From Gammaproteobacteria bacterium (GTDB lineage Bacteria > Pseudomonadota > Gammaproteobacteria > Methylococcales > UBA2780), in assembly GCA_003646305.1 (NCBI GenBank), contig QNFJ01000001.1, forward strand, positions 1 to 41,794: a stretch of 41,794 nucleotides of DNA, given 5' to 3'. Made by a program: the position numbers and the translations under genes. The notes below the pieces were generated by a model. It saw only the letters and a program-made list of their open reading frames with translations. It was not told where the DNA came from and searched no databases. Positions 1 to 7,294 of this stretch are shown here, in pieces; within the stretch, counting starts at the first letter, position 1, and each line of letters starts with the position of its first letter.

Positions 1-1325
1 GCTTTGATTTTTTGGGCTTTCTCCTCAGGAACTGCCATGGTGCAGTTCTTCATGAATTTATCTGAGATTTCCTGCAGGGAAAGTGGGCTATCGGCACAAC
101 CCCGGTTTTTGTATTCACGCTGTTGGAGCGTGCGGCCATCTTTAAGTGTTATGCGAATCTCACCTGAATAATAGGTGGGGAAGCCAGAATCAGGATCAAC
201 TTCATAGCCGACCTTTTTTGCCAGGTCGGCAACGATGGGATCAGAAAGCGGCTCTGGTTCCAGGTCATCAAGACTAAAGTCATGGCGAACTAATGCCACG
301 GCCACCAAATAGGGGACGCTGAACTGGGCTTCATAAGCACAAGTGGGTGCCTGTTTGTTTTCAAGAGGTTCGCAGACGGTTTTAACGACCTCTTCAGGGA
401 CTAGCGCGGTGATACTTTCTATTTGCTCCGCAGTGAGCGCATATTGTTCTGTTAGTTTACGTGTGGCATCAATGACTGCGTGGGTAAAATGGCAGGAGGG
501 ATAGGGTTTGACGCCGACATTGATCACTTCCCACACCTCATTTAGTCCAGCGGTTGCGAGGCTATAATCACATTGTGGCTCAAGACCGATCAAGTGGCTT
601 TTGTAGAGGCCAAAGCGGCCATCATAAGGTTTCCTTGGGCCAATATAACCCGCCTTGGCAAAGGTAGCAGCCATAATGCCTGAAACAGCGGCCCATCCTG
701 GGTGATACCTTTTTGTCCAGGCGCCATCCTCGAGGAATTCAAAGTTTCCAGATGCCATGCTGAGCACGATGCCCTGAGCCATAATCATCTGCTCTTCAGT
801 CAATTTCATGAGTCGGGCGGCAACCAGGCTACAGGCAAAAGCACCGGCAATACCTGTCGGGTGATGCCCCACCTGATGAAAAGCACCTTTTGCAACCATG
901 CCTAAGCGAGCACCTACCTCCATTCCGACAATATAGGCGGCCAGCATCTCTTTGCCTGTTGCGTTGGTTTTTTCACCAACGGCCAGTACGCAAGGCCAGA
1001 TGGCTGATGTCATATGAACAACTCCGGCAACATGAGTGTCATCAAAATCGAGACCATGTATAAGCAAGCCATTGGCAAGAGCGGCATCGCGAAAGTTCAT
1101 GCGCTCTCCGGTCCCGAGAACAAAGTGCTCTCCAGGTTCGTTAAATAGGCGTAGCGCTTCCAGCCCCTTTTTACTAAAGTCATATTGGCTTGAGGCGTAA
1201 GCGATGCCGGTTCCGTCTAGAATCAGACTAAGAGCGTATTTTTGGACGGCGTCCGGCACGCTATTTAGATCTAATTTGGCGCTAAATTGGGCAAGTATTT
1301 TTGAGATGTTTTGTTCGGGGTTCAT
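1..1325 (-). CDS. MmgE/PrpD family protein, 3' end cut by the window
   Basis: Read on the minus strand from the ATG at 1325-1323, the frame stays open for 441 codons to the window edge with no stop. The translation carries family hallmarks: HGLDFDDTH at residues 90-98 and GHHPTG at about 153-158, followed by a WAAVSG segment. The family includes 2-methylcitrate dehydratase (PrpD), cis-aconitate decarboxylase and uncharacterised relatives, so the reaction is probably hydration/dehydration or decarboxylation of a di- or tricarboxylic acid, but the substrate cannot be read from sequence. At about 441 residues seen, little of the C-terminus is missing. It is transcribed divergently from the alicyclic acid operon across a 160-base region with operator-like repeats, which suggests shared regulation. 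No prpB or prpC neighbour is visible here, so a propionate (methylcitrate) role is not supported by context. Confidence 0.9.
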   Translation of the reverse strand, partial: MNPEQNISKILAQFSAKLDLNSVPDAVQKYALSLILDGTGIAYASSQYDFSKKGLEALRLFNEPGEHFVLGTGERMNFRDAALANGLLIHGLDFDDTHVAGVVHMTSAIWPCVLAVGEKTNATGKEMLAAYIVGMEVGARLGMVAKGAFHQVGHHPTGIAGAFACSLVAARLMKLTEEQMIMAQGIVLSMASGNFEFLEDGAWTKRYHPGWAAVSGIMAATFAKAGYIGPRKPYDGRFGLYKSHLIGLEPQCDYSLATAGLNEVWEVINVGVKPYPSCHFTHAVIDATRKLTEQYALTAEQIESITALVPEEVVKTVCEPLENKQAPTCAYEAQFSVPYLVAVALVRHDFSLDDLEPEPLSDPIVADLAKKVGYEVDPDSGFPTYYSGEIRITLKDGRTLQQREYKNRGCADSPLSLQEISDKFMKNCTMAVPEEKAQKIK

Positions 1326-1344
1326 AGCTTGTTTATCTTTTTAA

Positions 1345-1381
1345 AAATTTATTGTGAATTTGAAATTATCACAATAAATTT
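1345..1381. promoter_or_regulatory. 13-bp perfect inverted repeat, candidate operator
   Basis: AAATTTATTGTGA at 1345-1357 is matched by its exact reverse complement at 1369-1381, separated by 11 bases. It lies 20 bases upstream of the MmgE/PrpD start and between the two divergent genes, where a regulator site is expected. The core TTGTGA...TCACAA resembles a CRP/FNR half-site pair, but the 11-base spacing is too long for those proteins. The arms are very AT-rich. A regulator-binding role is inference. Confidence 0.5.
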
Positions 1382-1389
1382 AAAATGTC

Positions 1390-1418
1390 TTGCCTAACCT
1401 AACAAATGTTAGTAATTT
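1390..1418 (+). promoter_or_regulatory. Possible promoter with embedded CTAACA-AA-TGTTAG operator
   Basis: A perfect inverted repeat CTAACA-AA-TGTTAG sits at 1399-1412. It falls in the 17-base gap between a weak -35-like TTGCCT (1390-1395) and a -10-like TAATTT (1413-1418), the usual position of a repressor site. Nearly the same 14-mer occurs at 35384-35397 in the other divergent intergenic region of the window. The repeat is certain; the promoter boxes match consensus poorly and are tentative. Confidence 0.4.
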
Positions 1419-1485
1419 ATATTCCATTACCTCTATTTGACCTTTGTTTAGAACGTTTTTGTGAATTTAAGTTAGGAGCACAGAT

Positions 1486-2640
1486 GTGGATTTTTCTTTA
1501 ACCGAAGAGCAGTTGGCCATTCAGGAAAGCGCCAGACGTTTTGCTGAAGACAAGTTACTTCCCGAGTATCAGAATAATGACAAGAAGCATTGTTTTGATA
1601 AGGTGATGCTGAAAGAGATGGGTGAGCTGGGCTTGATCGGCAGCGAGCTTTCGGAGCGGTATGGTGGTTTAGGTCTAGGTTATGTGACAGCGGGTTTGAT
1701 CACCGAAGAGATTGCCCGAGCCGACTTTAATGTGGCCTATGTGCAGATCCTCGCTGGCCTGAACGGGGGGATTATTGAAAAGTTTGCGGCGCCTCATTTA
1801 GCGGAGGAGTGGATTCCAAAAATCATTAGCGGTGAGGCGCTTGTTGCGATCGCTTTGACGGAACCGAGTGCGGGATCTGATGCGGGAAATCTAAAACTGA
1901 AAGCCAAAAGGAAGGGGGATGTGTTCGTTCTTGATGGTGAGAAAACCTCGATTTCAGCTGCTGCTCAAGCGGATGTGGCGGTTGTTTTTGCTCGAACGGG
2001 TACACAGGAAGAAAAAGCGAGAGGGGTGAGTGCCTTTCTGGTGCCTTTAGATCATCCCAACATTACGCGTACTCATTTTGATGACCTTGGTGAGTCGATT
2101 GTTGGGCGCGGCTCAATCTTTTTCGATGGTGTCGAAGTACCGGCCGAGAATATGCTTGGAGAAGAGGGACTCGGTTTTATTCAGGTGATGCAGGGTTTTG
2201 ATTATAGCCGTGCCTTAATTGGTATTGAGTGTTTGGCGGCAGCGAAGAAATCGGTTGAAGAGGCCTGGGAACAGATTCGCCAACGTGAAGCATTTGGTAA
2301 AAAGATCTCAAAGTTTGAAGGTGCTAGCTTTCCTTTGGCCGAAGCGGAGACTTTTATCGAGGCGGCAAAACTGCTGTGTTACAAAACACTCTGGTTAAGA
2401 GATCAAGGTAAACCTCATACTGCCGAAGCGGCAATGTGCAAATGGTGGGCACCAAAAATTTCATTCGAGATTATTCATAATTGTTTGTTAGCGCATGGCC
2501 ACGGTGGCTACAGTAAAGAGTATCCGATCCAGCAGCGGCTACGTGATGTGCTTGGCTTGCAGATTGGTGATGGCACTTCACAAATCCAGAAGATTGTCAT
2601 TGCCAGAGAGAAAATTGGCCGTGATGGCGTTCCCTATTAA
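1486..2640 (+). CDS. Acyl-CoA dehydrogenase, probably acting on a cyclohexanecarboxyl-CoA-type substrate
   Basis: A 384-residue flavoprotein of usual acyl-CoA dehydrogenase (ACAD) length, expected to introduce an alpha,beta double bond and pass electrons to ETF. It shows the N-terminal DFSLTEEQ, the mid-domain ALTEPSAGSDAG motif and the C-terminal GDGTSQIQK motif. The residue where most family members have the catalytic Glu of YEGTS is Asp362. The start is GTG at 1486, with TTAGGAGCA just upstream at 1472-1480; the overlapping ATG at 1484 reads only five codons before a stop. It heads the operon and lies two genes upstream of badI, so it probably performs the AliB/BadJ step, cyclohexanecarboxyl-CoA to cyclohex-1-ene-carboxyl-CoA. 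The family is certain; substrate is inferred from context. Confidence 0.9.
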   Translation: MDFSLTEEQLAIQESARRFAEDKLLPEYQNNDKKHCFDKVMLKEMGELGLIGSELSERYGGLGLGYVTAGLITEEIARADFNVAYVQILAGLNGGIIEKFAAPHLAEEWIPKIISGEALVAIALTEPSAGSDAGNLKLKAKRKGDVFVLDGEKTSISAAAQADVAVVFARTGTQEEKARGVSAFLVPLDHPNITRTHFDDLGESIVGRGSIFFDGVEVPAENMLGEEGLGFIQVMQGFDYSRALIGIECLAAAKKSVEEAWEQIRQREAFGKKISKFEGASFPLAEAETFIEAAKLLCYKTLWLRDQGKPHTAEAAMCKWWAPKISFEIIHNCLLAHGHGGYSKEYPIQQRLRDVLGLQIGDGTSQIQKIVIAREKIGRDGVPY

Positions 2641-2655
2641 AGAAGGTATCAGAGC

Positions 2656-3447
2656 ATGAGCGATAAAATTGTTATCTCATCGATAGAGGGAAATGTCGGT
2701 CTGATTATCATCAATCGAGCCGACAAATTTAATTGTCTTTCAATGGCCGTGCATCAGGCTTTGCAAGATGCACTACAGGCGCATGAAAGTAATTCGGAAG
2801 TGAGAGCGGTTTTACTTTGTTCGGAAGGTGATCACTTTTGTACCGGAGCAGATCTTGATGAGGTGCATGGCAAGATAGCGGCTAAAGACGATGCTGTGCT
2901 TAGAGAATTTATCGAACTGGGACATAAAACCTGTCGTGATTTTGAACAGACTAGTTTGCCAGTTGTTGGCGCTATTCAGGGGTTCTGTTTAGCGGGTGGG
3001 TTAGAGATATCACTCGGCTGTGATCTGTTGTTTGCTGCGGATGATGCGCTATTCGGTGATCAGCATGCCAACTATGGGTTGATACCTGGGTGGGGAGGAA
3101 GTCAAAGGCTTACTCGAATTATCGGTTTTCGTCGTGCGCTTGATCTGATGTTGTCAGGTCGCCGATTAAAAGCAAAAGAGGCTCAGGAATGGGGAATGGT
3201 TAATTATCTAGCACCTGCTGAATCGCTTAGGGAAGAGGCGCTTAAATATTGTCATCTGCTGGCATCAAAAAGTTCCGGCGGGCTTTCAATGATGAAAGCG
3301 CTCGCCTATCAAGGAAGTGATTTGAGCCTTGATGACGCTTTGCGACTGGAGGTCAACGAGGCGATTAAGGGGCTGCAAAGTGAAGATGTGGGAGAAGGGC
3401 TTGCTGCATTTGGAGAGCGCCGGGAACCTGTCTTCAGATCCCGATAA
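2656..3447 (+). CDS. Enoyl-CoA hydratase/isomerase family protein (BadK-position hydratase)
   Basis: A 263-residue crotonase-fold protein, 15 bases after the dehydrogenase. It has the oxyanion motifs HFCTGADL and AGGLEISLGCDLLFA. Aligned by eye with rat mitochondrial enoyl-CoA hydratase, the first catalytic Glu (in GGLE) is present, but the second (in the usual QPE motif) is replaced: the segment reads GDQHANYGLIPGWGG. That variant may mean a different proton donor or a non-hydratase activity. By position between the ring dehydrogenase and BadI it is the candidate for hydrating cyclohex-1-ene-carboxyl-CoA to 2-hydroxycyclohexanecarboxyl-CoA. The start has a GAAGG ribosome site. The crotonase fold is certain; the BadK role is inferred. 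Confidence 0.88.
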   Translation: MSDKIVISSIEGNVGLIIINRADKFNCLSMAVHQALQDALQAHESNSEVRAVLLCSEGDHFCTGADLDEVHGKIAAKDDAVLREFIELGHKTCRDFEQTSLPVVGAIQGFCLAGGLEISLGCDLLFAADDALFGDQHANYGLIPGWGGSQRLTRIIGFRRALDLMLSGRRLKAKEAQEWGMVNYLAPAESLREEALKYCHLLASKSSGGLSMMKALAYQGSDLSLDDALRLEVNEAIKGLQSEDVGEGLAAFGERREPVFRSR

Positions 3448-3493
3448 ACAGATTTAAATAACGAATTAATATTTAGCCGAGAAGGGAAAAATA

Positions 3494-4276
3494 ATGAACT
3501 ACGAAGATATTACCTATGAAGTAAAAAATGGAGCAGCTTACGTCACCATTAACCGTCCAAAAGTATTTAATGCTTTTAGAGGGATTACCTGTGAAGAGCT
3601 AATTCATGCGCTGACTAAAGCCGCATGGGACAAAAGTGTTGGTGTGATTGTTCTGGCGGGAGCGGGTGATAAAGCATTCTGTACAGGTGGAGATCAAAGT
3701 GCACATGACGGTCAATATGACGGGCGAGGGATTGTTGGCCTGCCTGTTGAAGAGCTGCAAACAATTCTTCGTGATGCGCCTAAACCAGTTATTGCGATGG
3801 TACAAGGTTATGCCATTGGTGGGGGCAATGTGCTGGCGACGATCTGTGATATGACGATCGCCTCAGAAAGAGCCGTTTTTGGCCAGGTGGGCCCTAAAGT
3901 TGGCTCTGTTGATCCGGGTCATGGAACCGCTTATCTTGCCCGCGTGGTTGGGGAGAAAAAAGCACGTGAAATCTGGTACATGTGCCGTAAATATTCTGCA
4001 CAGGAAGCGCTTGAGATGGGGTTGGTTAACAAGGTTGTTCCACATGAAGAGCTTGCTGATGAAGTACAGAAGTGGTGTGATGAAATCATGGATAAAAGCC
4101 CAACAGCACTAGCGATTGCCAAGCGCTCTTTTAATGCCGATACAGAAAGTATCAGAGGAATTTCCGCGTTGGGTATGCAGACATTGCAGCTTTATTACAA
4201 TACAGAAGAGTCTCAGGAAGGGGTTAAGGCGTTTAATGAAAAGCGTAAACCTGATTTCCGCCAGCATGTTAAATAA
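3494..4276 (+). CDS. badI: 2-ketocyclohexanecarboxyl-CoA hydrolase BadI (ring opening)
   Basis: A 260-residue crotonase-superfamily protein that I recognise as BadI, the enzyme that hydrolytically opens the ring of 2-ketocyclohexanecarboxyl-CoA to give pimeloyl-CoA. The key blocks are FCTGGDQSAHDGQYDGRG near residues 62-79, GYAIGGGNVLATICD near 105-119 and FGQVGPKVGSVDPGHG near 129-144. MenB (naphthoate synthase) shares the GPKVGS core. The region after GGDQ, the lack of any menaquinone genes nearby and the adjacent PimCD-like genes favour BadI. The GAGAAGGG ribosome site is clear. Alkyl-substituted ring substrates are possible and cannot be told apart from sequence. Confidence 0.88.
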   Translation: MNYEDITYEVKNGAAYVTINRPKVFNAFRGITCEELIHALTKAAWDKSVGVIVLAGAGDKAFCTGGDQSAHDGQYDGRGIVGLPVEELQTILRDAPKPVIAMVQGYAIGGGNVLATICDMTIASERAVFGQVGPKVGSVDPGHGTAYLARVVGEKKAREIWYMCRKYSAQEALEMGLVNKVVPHEELADEVQKWCDEIMDKSPTALAIAKRSFNADTESIRGISALGMQTLQLYYNTEESQEGVKAFNEKRKPDFRQHVK

Positions 4277-4296
4277 CGTTTAATCGAGATAAACCT

Positions 4297-4884
4297 ATGC
4301 CAGAATCAGGAATTTACGCCATCGATGGGGTTGTCCCAGTTATTCATCCGTCCGCCTTTGTTGACGAAAATGCCACGATTATTGGTGATGTCATTATCGG
4401 ACCAGACTGCTATATCGGTCCTAATGCTTGTCTGAGGGGTGATATGGCCACCATTGAAGTCGGAGCGGGTTCTAATATTCAGGATAACTGCACACTGCAT
4501 TGTATGCCCGGTTTGCCGACAATTATTGGAGAGTGGGGGCACCTTGGTCATGGTGCGGTGGTTCATAGTGCTCGGCTAGCAAAGAATGTCCTGGTTGGTA
4601 TGAATGCTGTTGTGATGGATCAGTCTTTTATCGGTGAGAATAGCGTTGTTGCTGCAATGGCGTTTGTAAAAGTCGGAATGCAAGTGCCAGAAAATACGCT
4701 GGTTGCAGGAACACCTGCACGTATCATTCGGCAGTTGACGGAACAGGAAATTGAAGGAAAACGAGACGGGACACGCTGTTATCACCAGTTAGTGAGCCGT
4801 TGTAAAGACTCTTTAAAGCGGGTCACGCCGCGGACTGAAAAAGAGGTGGGTCGCCCAGAGTTAAAAGTTAAACCGTTAGGATGA
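4297..4884 (+). CDS. paaY: PaaY-like hexapeptide-repeat acyl-CoA thioesterase
   Basis: A 195-residue left-handed beta-helix protein of the gamma carbonic anhydrase-like family. Repeating hexapeptides such as IIGDVI-IGPDCY-IGPNAC run through the first two thirds, with likely metal-binding histidines in LHCMP and GHLGHGAVVHS. The C-terminal tail with QGT/DGT-type and LVSRCK segments matches PaaY, which hydrolyses dead-end CoA esters in phenylacetate catabolism. No other paa ring-oxidation genes are present. Here it sits between badI and the pimeloyl-CoA dehydrogenase genes, so it may release CoA trapped in stalled alicyclic intermediates. The family assignment is strong; the substrate is inferred. 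Confidence 0.8.
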   Translation: MPESGIYAIDGVVPVIHPSAFVDENATIIGDVIIGPDCYIGPNACLRGDMATIEVGAGSNIQDNCTLHCMPGLPTIIGEWGHLGHGAVVHSARLAKNVLVGMNAVVMDQSFIGENSVVAAMAFVKVGMQVPENTLVAGTPARIIRQLTEQEIEGKRDGTRCYHQLVSRCKDSLKRVTPRTEKEVGRPELKVKPLG

Positions 4885-4942
4885 ATTTAAGTGAAGCGGT
4901 TGAAAGTATTGTTTTGTTTAAAATTTAGATTAAGAGGAAATC

Positions 4943-6139
4943 ATGGATTTAAATTACACTCCAGAAGAAAAAGCATTTCAATTAGAAGTGCGTAGCTTCT
5001 TAAAGGAAAGCTACCCGAAAGAGCTCCAGGATAAAGTTTCAAAAGGGATTGCGCTCAAAAAAGAGGATTATGTCCGTTGGCAGAAAATTCTTGCTAAGCA
5101 GGGTTGGGTTGCACCTGGCTGGCCGGAAAAATTTGGTGGCCCCGGCTGGAGTCCTGTTCAGAAATATATCTTTGATGAGGAGTGTGGTACTGCGAACTGC
5201 TTGAGGACGGTTGCTTTTGGTCTGGTGATGTTGGCGCCTGTCTTAATGGAATTTGGAACAGACGAGCAGCGTGAAAAGTATTTATCAGACATCTATAACA
5301 GTGATGTTTGGTGGTGCCAGGGTTATTCGGAACCCAACTCAGGTTCAGATTTGGCCTCTTTGCAGACGCGGGCAGAAAAGCAGGGTGACCACTATATCGT
5401 CAATGGCTCTAAAACATGGACAACCCATGGTCATTACGCCGATAAGATGTTTGCACTGGTTCGAACCAGCAAAGAAGATCGGAAACAAAAAGGGATCAGC
5501 TTCCTAATGCTCGATATGAAGGCGCCCGGTGTTACAGTCGACCCGATTATTACGGTTGACGGAATGCATGTGGTCAATCAGGTCTTTCTTGATAATGTAA
5601 AAGTACCGGTTGAAAACCTGGTCGGGGTAGAAGGGGAAGGCTGGACGATTGCAAAGTATTTGTTACAGCACGAACGAACTTATATTGCCCAGGTGCCACG
5701 TTCTAAAAAGCAGATTGAGCGCTTGAAGGTATTGGCAGGAAAAGAGCTGCACAATGGTAAATCGTTATTGGAAGATGATCGCTTTCGCGCAAAAATTGCT
5801 GAAATTGAGATTGAGTTATTGGCATTAGAAATGACCAGTTTGCGGATTCTATCCAAAATGTCAGCAGGGCAGCCTCCAGGGTCTGCCTCATCGCTACTTA
5901 AAGTCAAAGGAACAGAAGTACAGCAGGCGATTACGGCTCTACTAATGGAAGCGACAGGTTACTACGGTTTTCCTTACTTCAAAGAGGTCCTTAAAGAGGG
6001 CTGGAATGAAGAGGCAGTAGGGCCTGAAGAGGCAACCTTCCTCGCCCCACATTACTTCGACTGGCGTAAATCTTCTATTTACGGTGGCTCGAATGAAATT
6101 CAGAAAAATATTATGGCGAAAGCTGTATTGGGACTTTAA
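4943..6139 (+). CDS. pimC: Pimeloyl-CoA dehydrogenase large subunit-like (PimC)
   Basis: A 398-residue acyl-CoA dehydrogenase of the large-subunit type, with GYSEPNSGSDLASLQTRA at about residues 132-149 and the C-terminal YGGSNEIQKNIMAK motif, which lacks the Glu of the common YEGTS form. Paired large/small ACADs of this kind form heteromeric enzymes, and in Rhodopseudomonas palustris pimC and pimD serve beta-oxidation of the seven-carbon dicarboxylic acid. The companion pimD-like gene starts 12 bases downstream, and badI, which generates pimeloyl-CoA, is just upstream; the pair and context support the call. An AGAGGAAATC ribosome site precedes the ATG. Similar pairs also act in steroid and long dicarboxylic acid degradation, so the exact substrate is probable, not proven. 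Confidence 0.82.
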   Translation: MDLNYTPEEKAFQLEVRSFLKESYPKELQDKVSKGIALKKEDYVRWQKILAKQGWVAPGWPEKFGGPGWSPVQKYIFDEECGTANCLRTVAFGLVMLAPVLMEFGTDEQREKYLSDIYNSDVWWCQGYSEPNSGSDLASLQTRAEKQGDHYIVNGSKTWTTHGHYADKMFALVRTSKEDRKQKGISFLMLDMKAPGVTVDPIITVDGMHVVNQVFLDNVKVPVENLVGVEGEGWTIAKYLLQHERTYIAQVPRSKKQIERLKVLAGKELHNGKSLLEDDRFRAKIAEIEIELLALEMTSLRILSKMSAGQPPGSASSLLKVKGTEVQQAITALLMEATGYYGFPYFKEVLKEGWNEEAVGPEEATFLAPHYFDWRKSSIYGGSNEIQKNIMAKAVLGL

Positions 6140-6151
6140 GGGAGAACGGGA

Positions 6152-7282
6152 ATGAATCTTGAATTCACAGAAGAACAGGTTATGTTGCAGGATGCATTAA
6201 ACAAATACCTTGAAAAAGAATACAGCTTTGAGCAGCGGCAGAAGTTGAGCCGCAATGGCGTCGGTTATAGTGAAGAGAACTGGCAAAATTTTGCCGATAT
6301 GGGATTGTTGGGTGTTCCTTTTGATGAGCAATATGGCGGTTTTGGGTTTGGTGCAACAGGCCTGATCGTCGTCATGGAAGCGATTGGTAAAGGGCTGGTT
6401 GTTGAACCTTACCTTGCCTCTGTTGTTCTCGGTGGTCAGCTTATTCAACAAGCCGGTAGTGAGGTGCAAAAAGAGGCGTTGATTCCGCAATTGATTGCAG
6501 GTGAGTTGAAACTGGCTTTTGCTTATGTCGAGAGAAATTCTCGTTTTAACCTTGCGGATGTGGCCTTTAAAGCAGAAAAAGAGGGAGATGGTTTCCGTTT
6601 AAGCGGCAAAAAATCGGTGGTTTTCAATGCAGAGACAGCCGATAAAATTATCGTTTCAGCTCGAACAGCAGGAGATCAGACCAGTAAAGAAGGGATTTCT
6701 CTTTTTATTGTTGATAAAGGGGCAGTCGGTCTCTCTAGCAGAGACTATGAAACGGTTGATGGTTTGCGCGCATCTGAACTCGATTTTGATGGCGTGATTG
6801 TAGGGGCTGATGCATTAATTGGCTCATTAAATGAGGCCTATCCTGTTATTGAAAGTGTGATTGATTTTGCATCAGCCGCTATTTGTGCGGAGAGCGTTGG
6901 GGTGATCACGCAGCTTCGTGAGAAAACAGTTGAGTACCTGAAAACCAGAAAGCAGTTTGGTCAGCCTATTGGTGCTTTTCAGGTCCTACAGCACCGCACG
7001 GTTGATATGTTTATGGTAGAAGAGCAGATGCGTTCTTTAGCCTATTTAGCCGCAATTCGTGTGACTGATGGAACAGCGGAAGAGCGCCTCAAGAGTGTTT
7101 CTGCAGCCAAGGTCTATCTGGGTGATGCGCGCCCAATCGTCGGTGAACAATCTGCACAGTTACATGGTGGTATTGGGGTTACGGATGAACTGGATGTGGC
7201 CCATTACGTTAAGCGTTTAACGATGCTGAATGTGCTCTTTGGTGATCGCGATCACCATATGCAGCGCTTTTGCCAAAGCTGA
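6152..7282 (+). CDS. pimD: Pimeloyl-CoA dehydrogenase small subunit-like (PimD)
   Basis: A 376-residue acyl-CoA dehydrogenase forming a pair with the preceding gene. It begins MNLEFTEEQVMLQD, has weak versions of the middle-domain motif (AFAYVERNSRFN in place of TEP..GSD), and ends with QLHGGIGVTDELDVAHYVKRL, the pattern of the small partner in heteromeric ACADs. The RKQFG(Q)PIG FAD/dimer motif is present near residue 269. The degenerate TEP loop suggests that one active-site half is contributed by the large subunit. The GGGAGAACGGG ribosome site and 12-base gap indicate translational coupling with pimC. Confidence 0.82.
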   Translation: MNLEFTEEQVMLQDALNKYLEKEYSFEQRQKLSRNGVGYSEENWQNFADMGLLGVPFDEQYGGFGFGATGLIVVMEAIGKGLVVEPYLASVVLGGQLIQQAGSEVQKEALIPQLIAGELKLAFAYVERNSRFNLADVAFKAEKEGDGFRLSGKKSVVFNAETADKIIVSARTAGDQTSKEGISLFIVDKGAVGLSSRDYETVDGLRASELDFDGVIVGADALIGSLNEAYPVIESVIDFASAAICAESVGVITQLREKTVEYLKTRKQFGQPIGAFQVLQHRTVDMFMVEEQMRSLAYLAAIRVTDGTAEERLKSVSAAKVYLGDARPIVGEQSAQLHGGIGVTDELDVAHYVKRLTMLNVLFGDRDHHMQRFCQS

Positions 7283-7294
7283 TCGGCTAAGCAG

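Noticed and set aside
702..905. Short plus-strand open frame opposite the MmgE/PrpD gene
   Set aside because: It is antisense to a clearly conserved gene and shows no family pattern or ribosome site.
1345..1381. CRP or FNR binding site
   Set aside because: The half-sites look like TGTGA/TCACA, but the 11-base spacer is incompatible with the 6-base spacing of CRP.
3494..4276. Reading the crotonase as MenB (naphthoate synthase)
   Set aside because: It shares the GPKVGS core, but the GGDQSAHDGQYDGRG region and the ring-degradation neighbours fit BadI, and no menaquinone genes are present.
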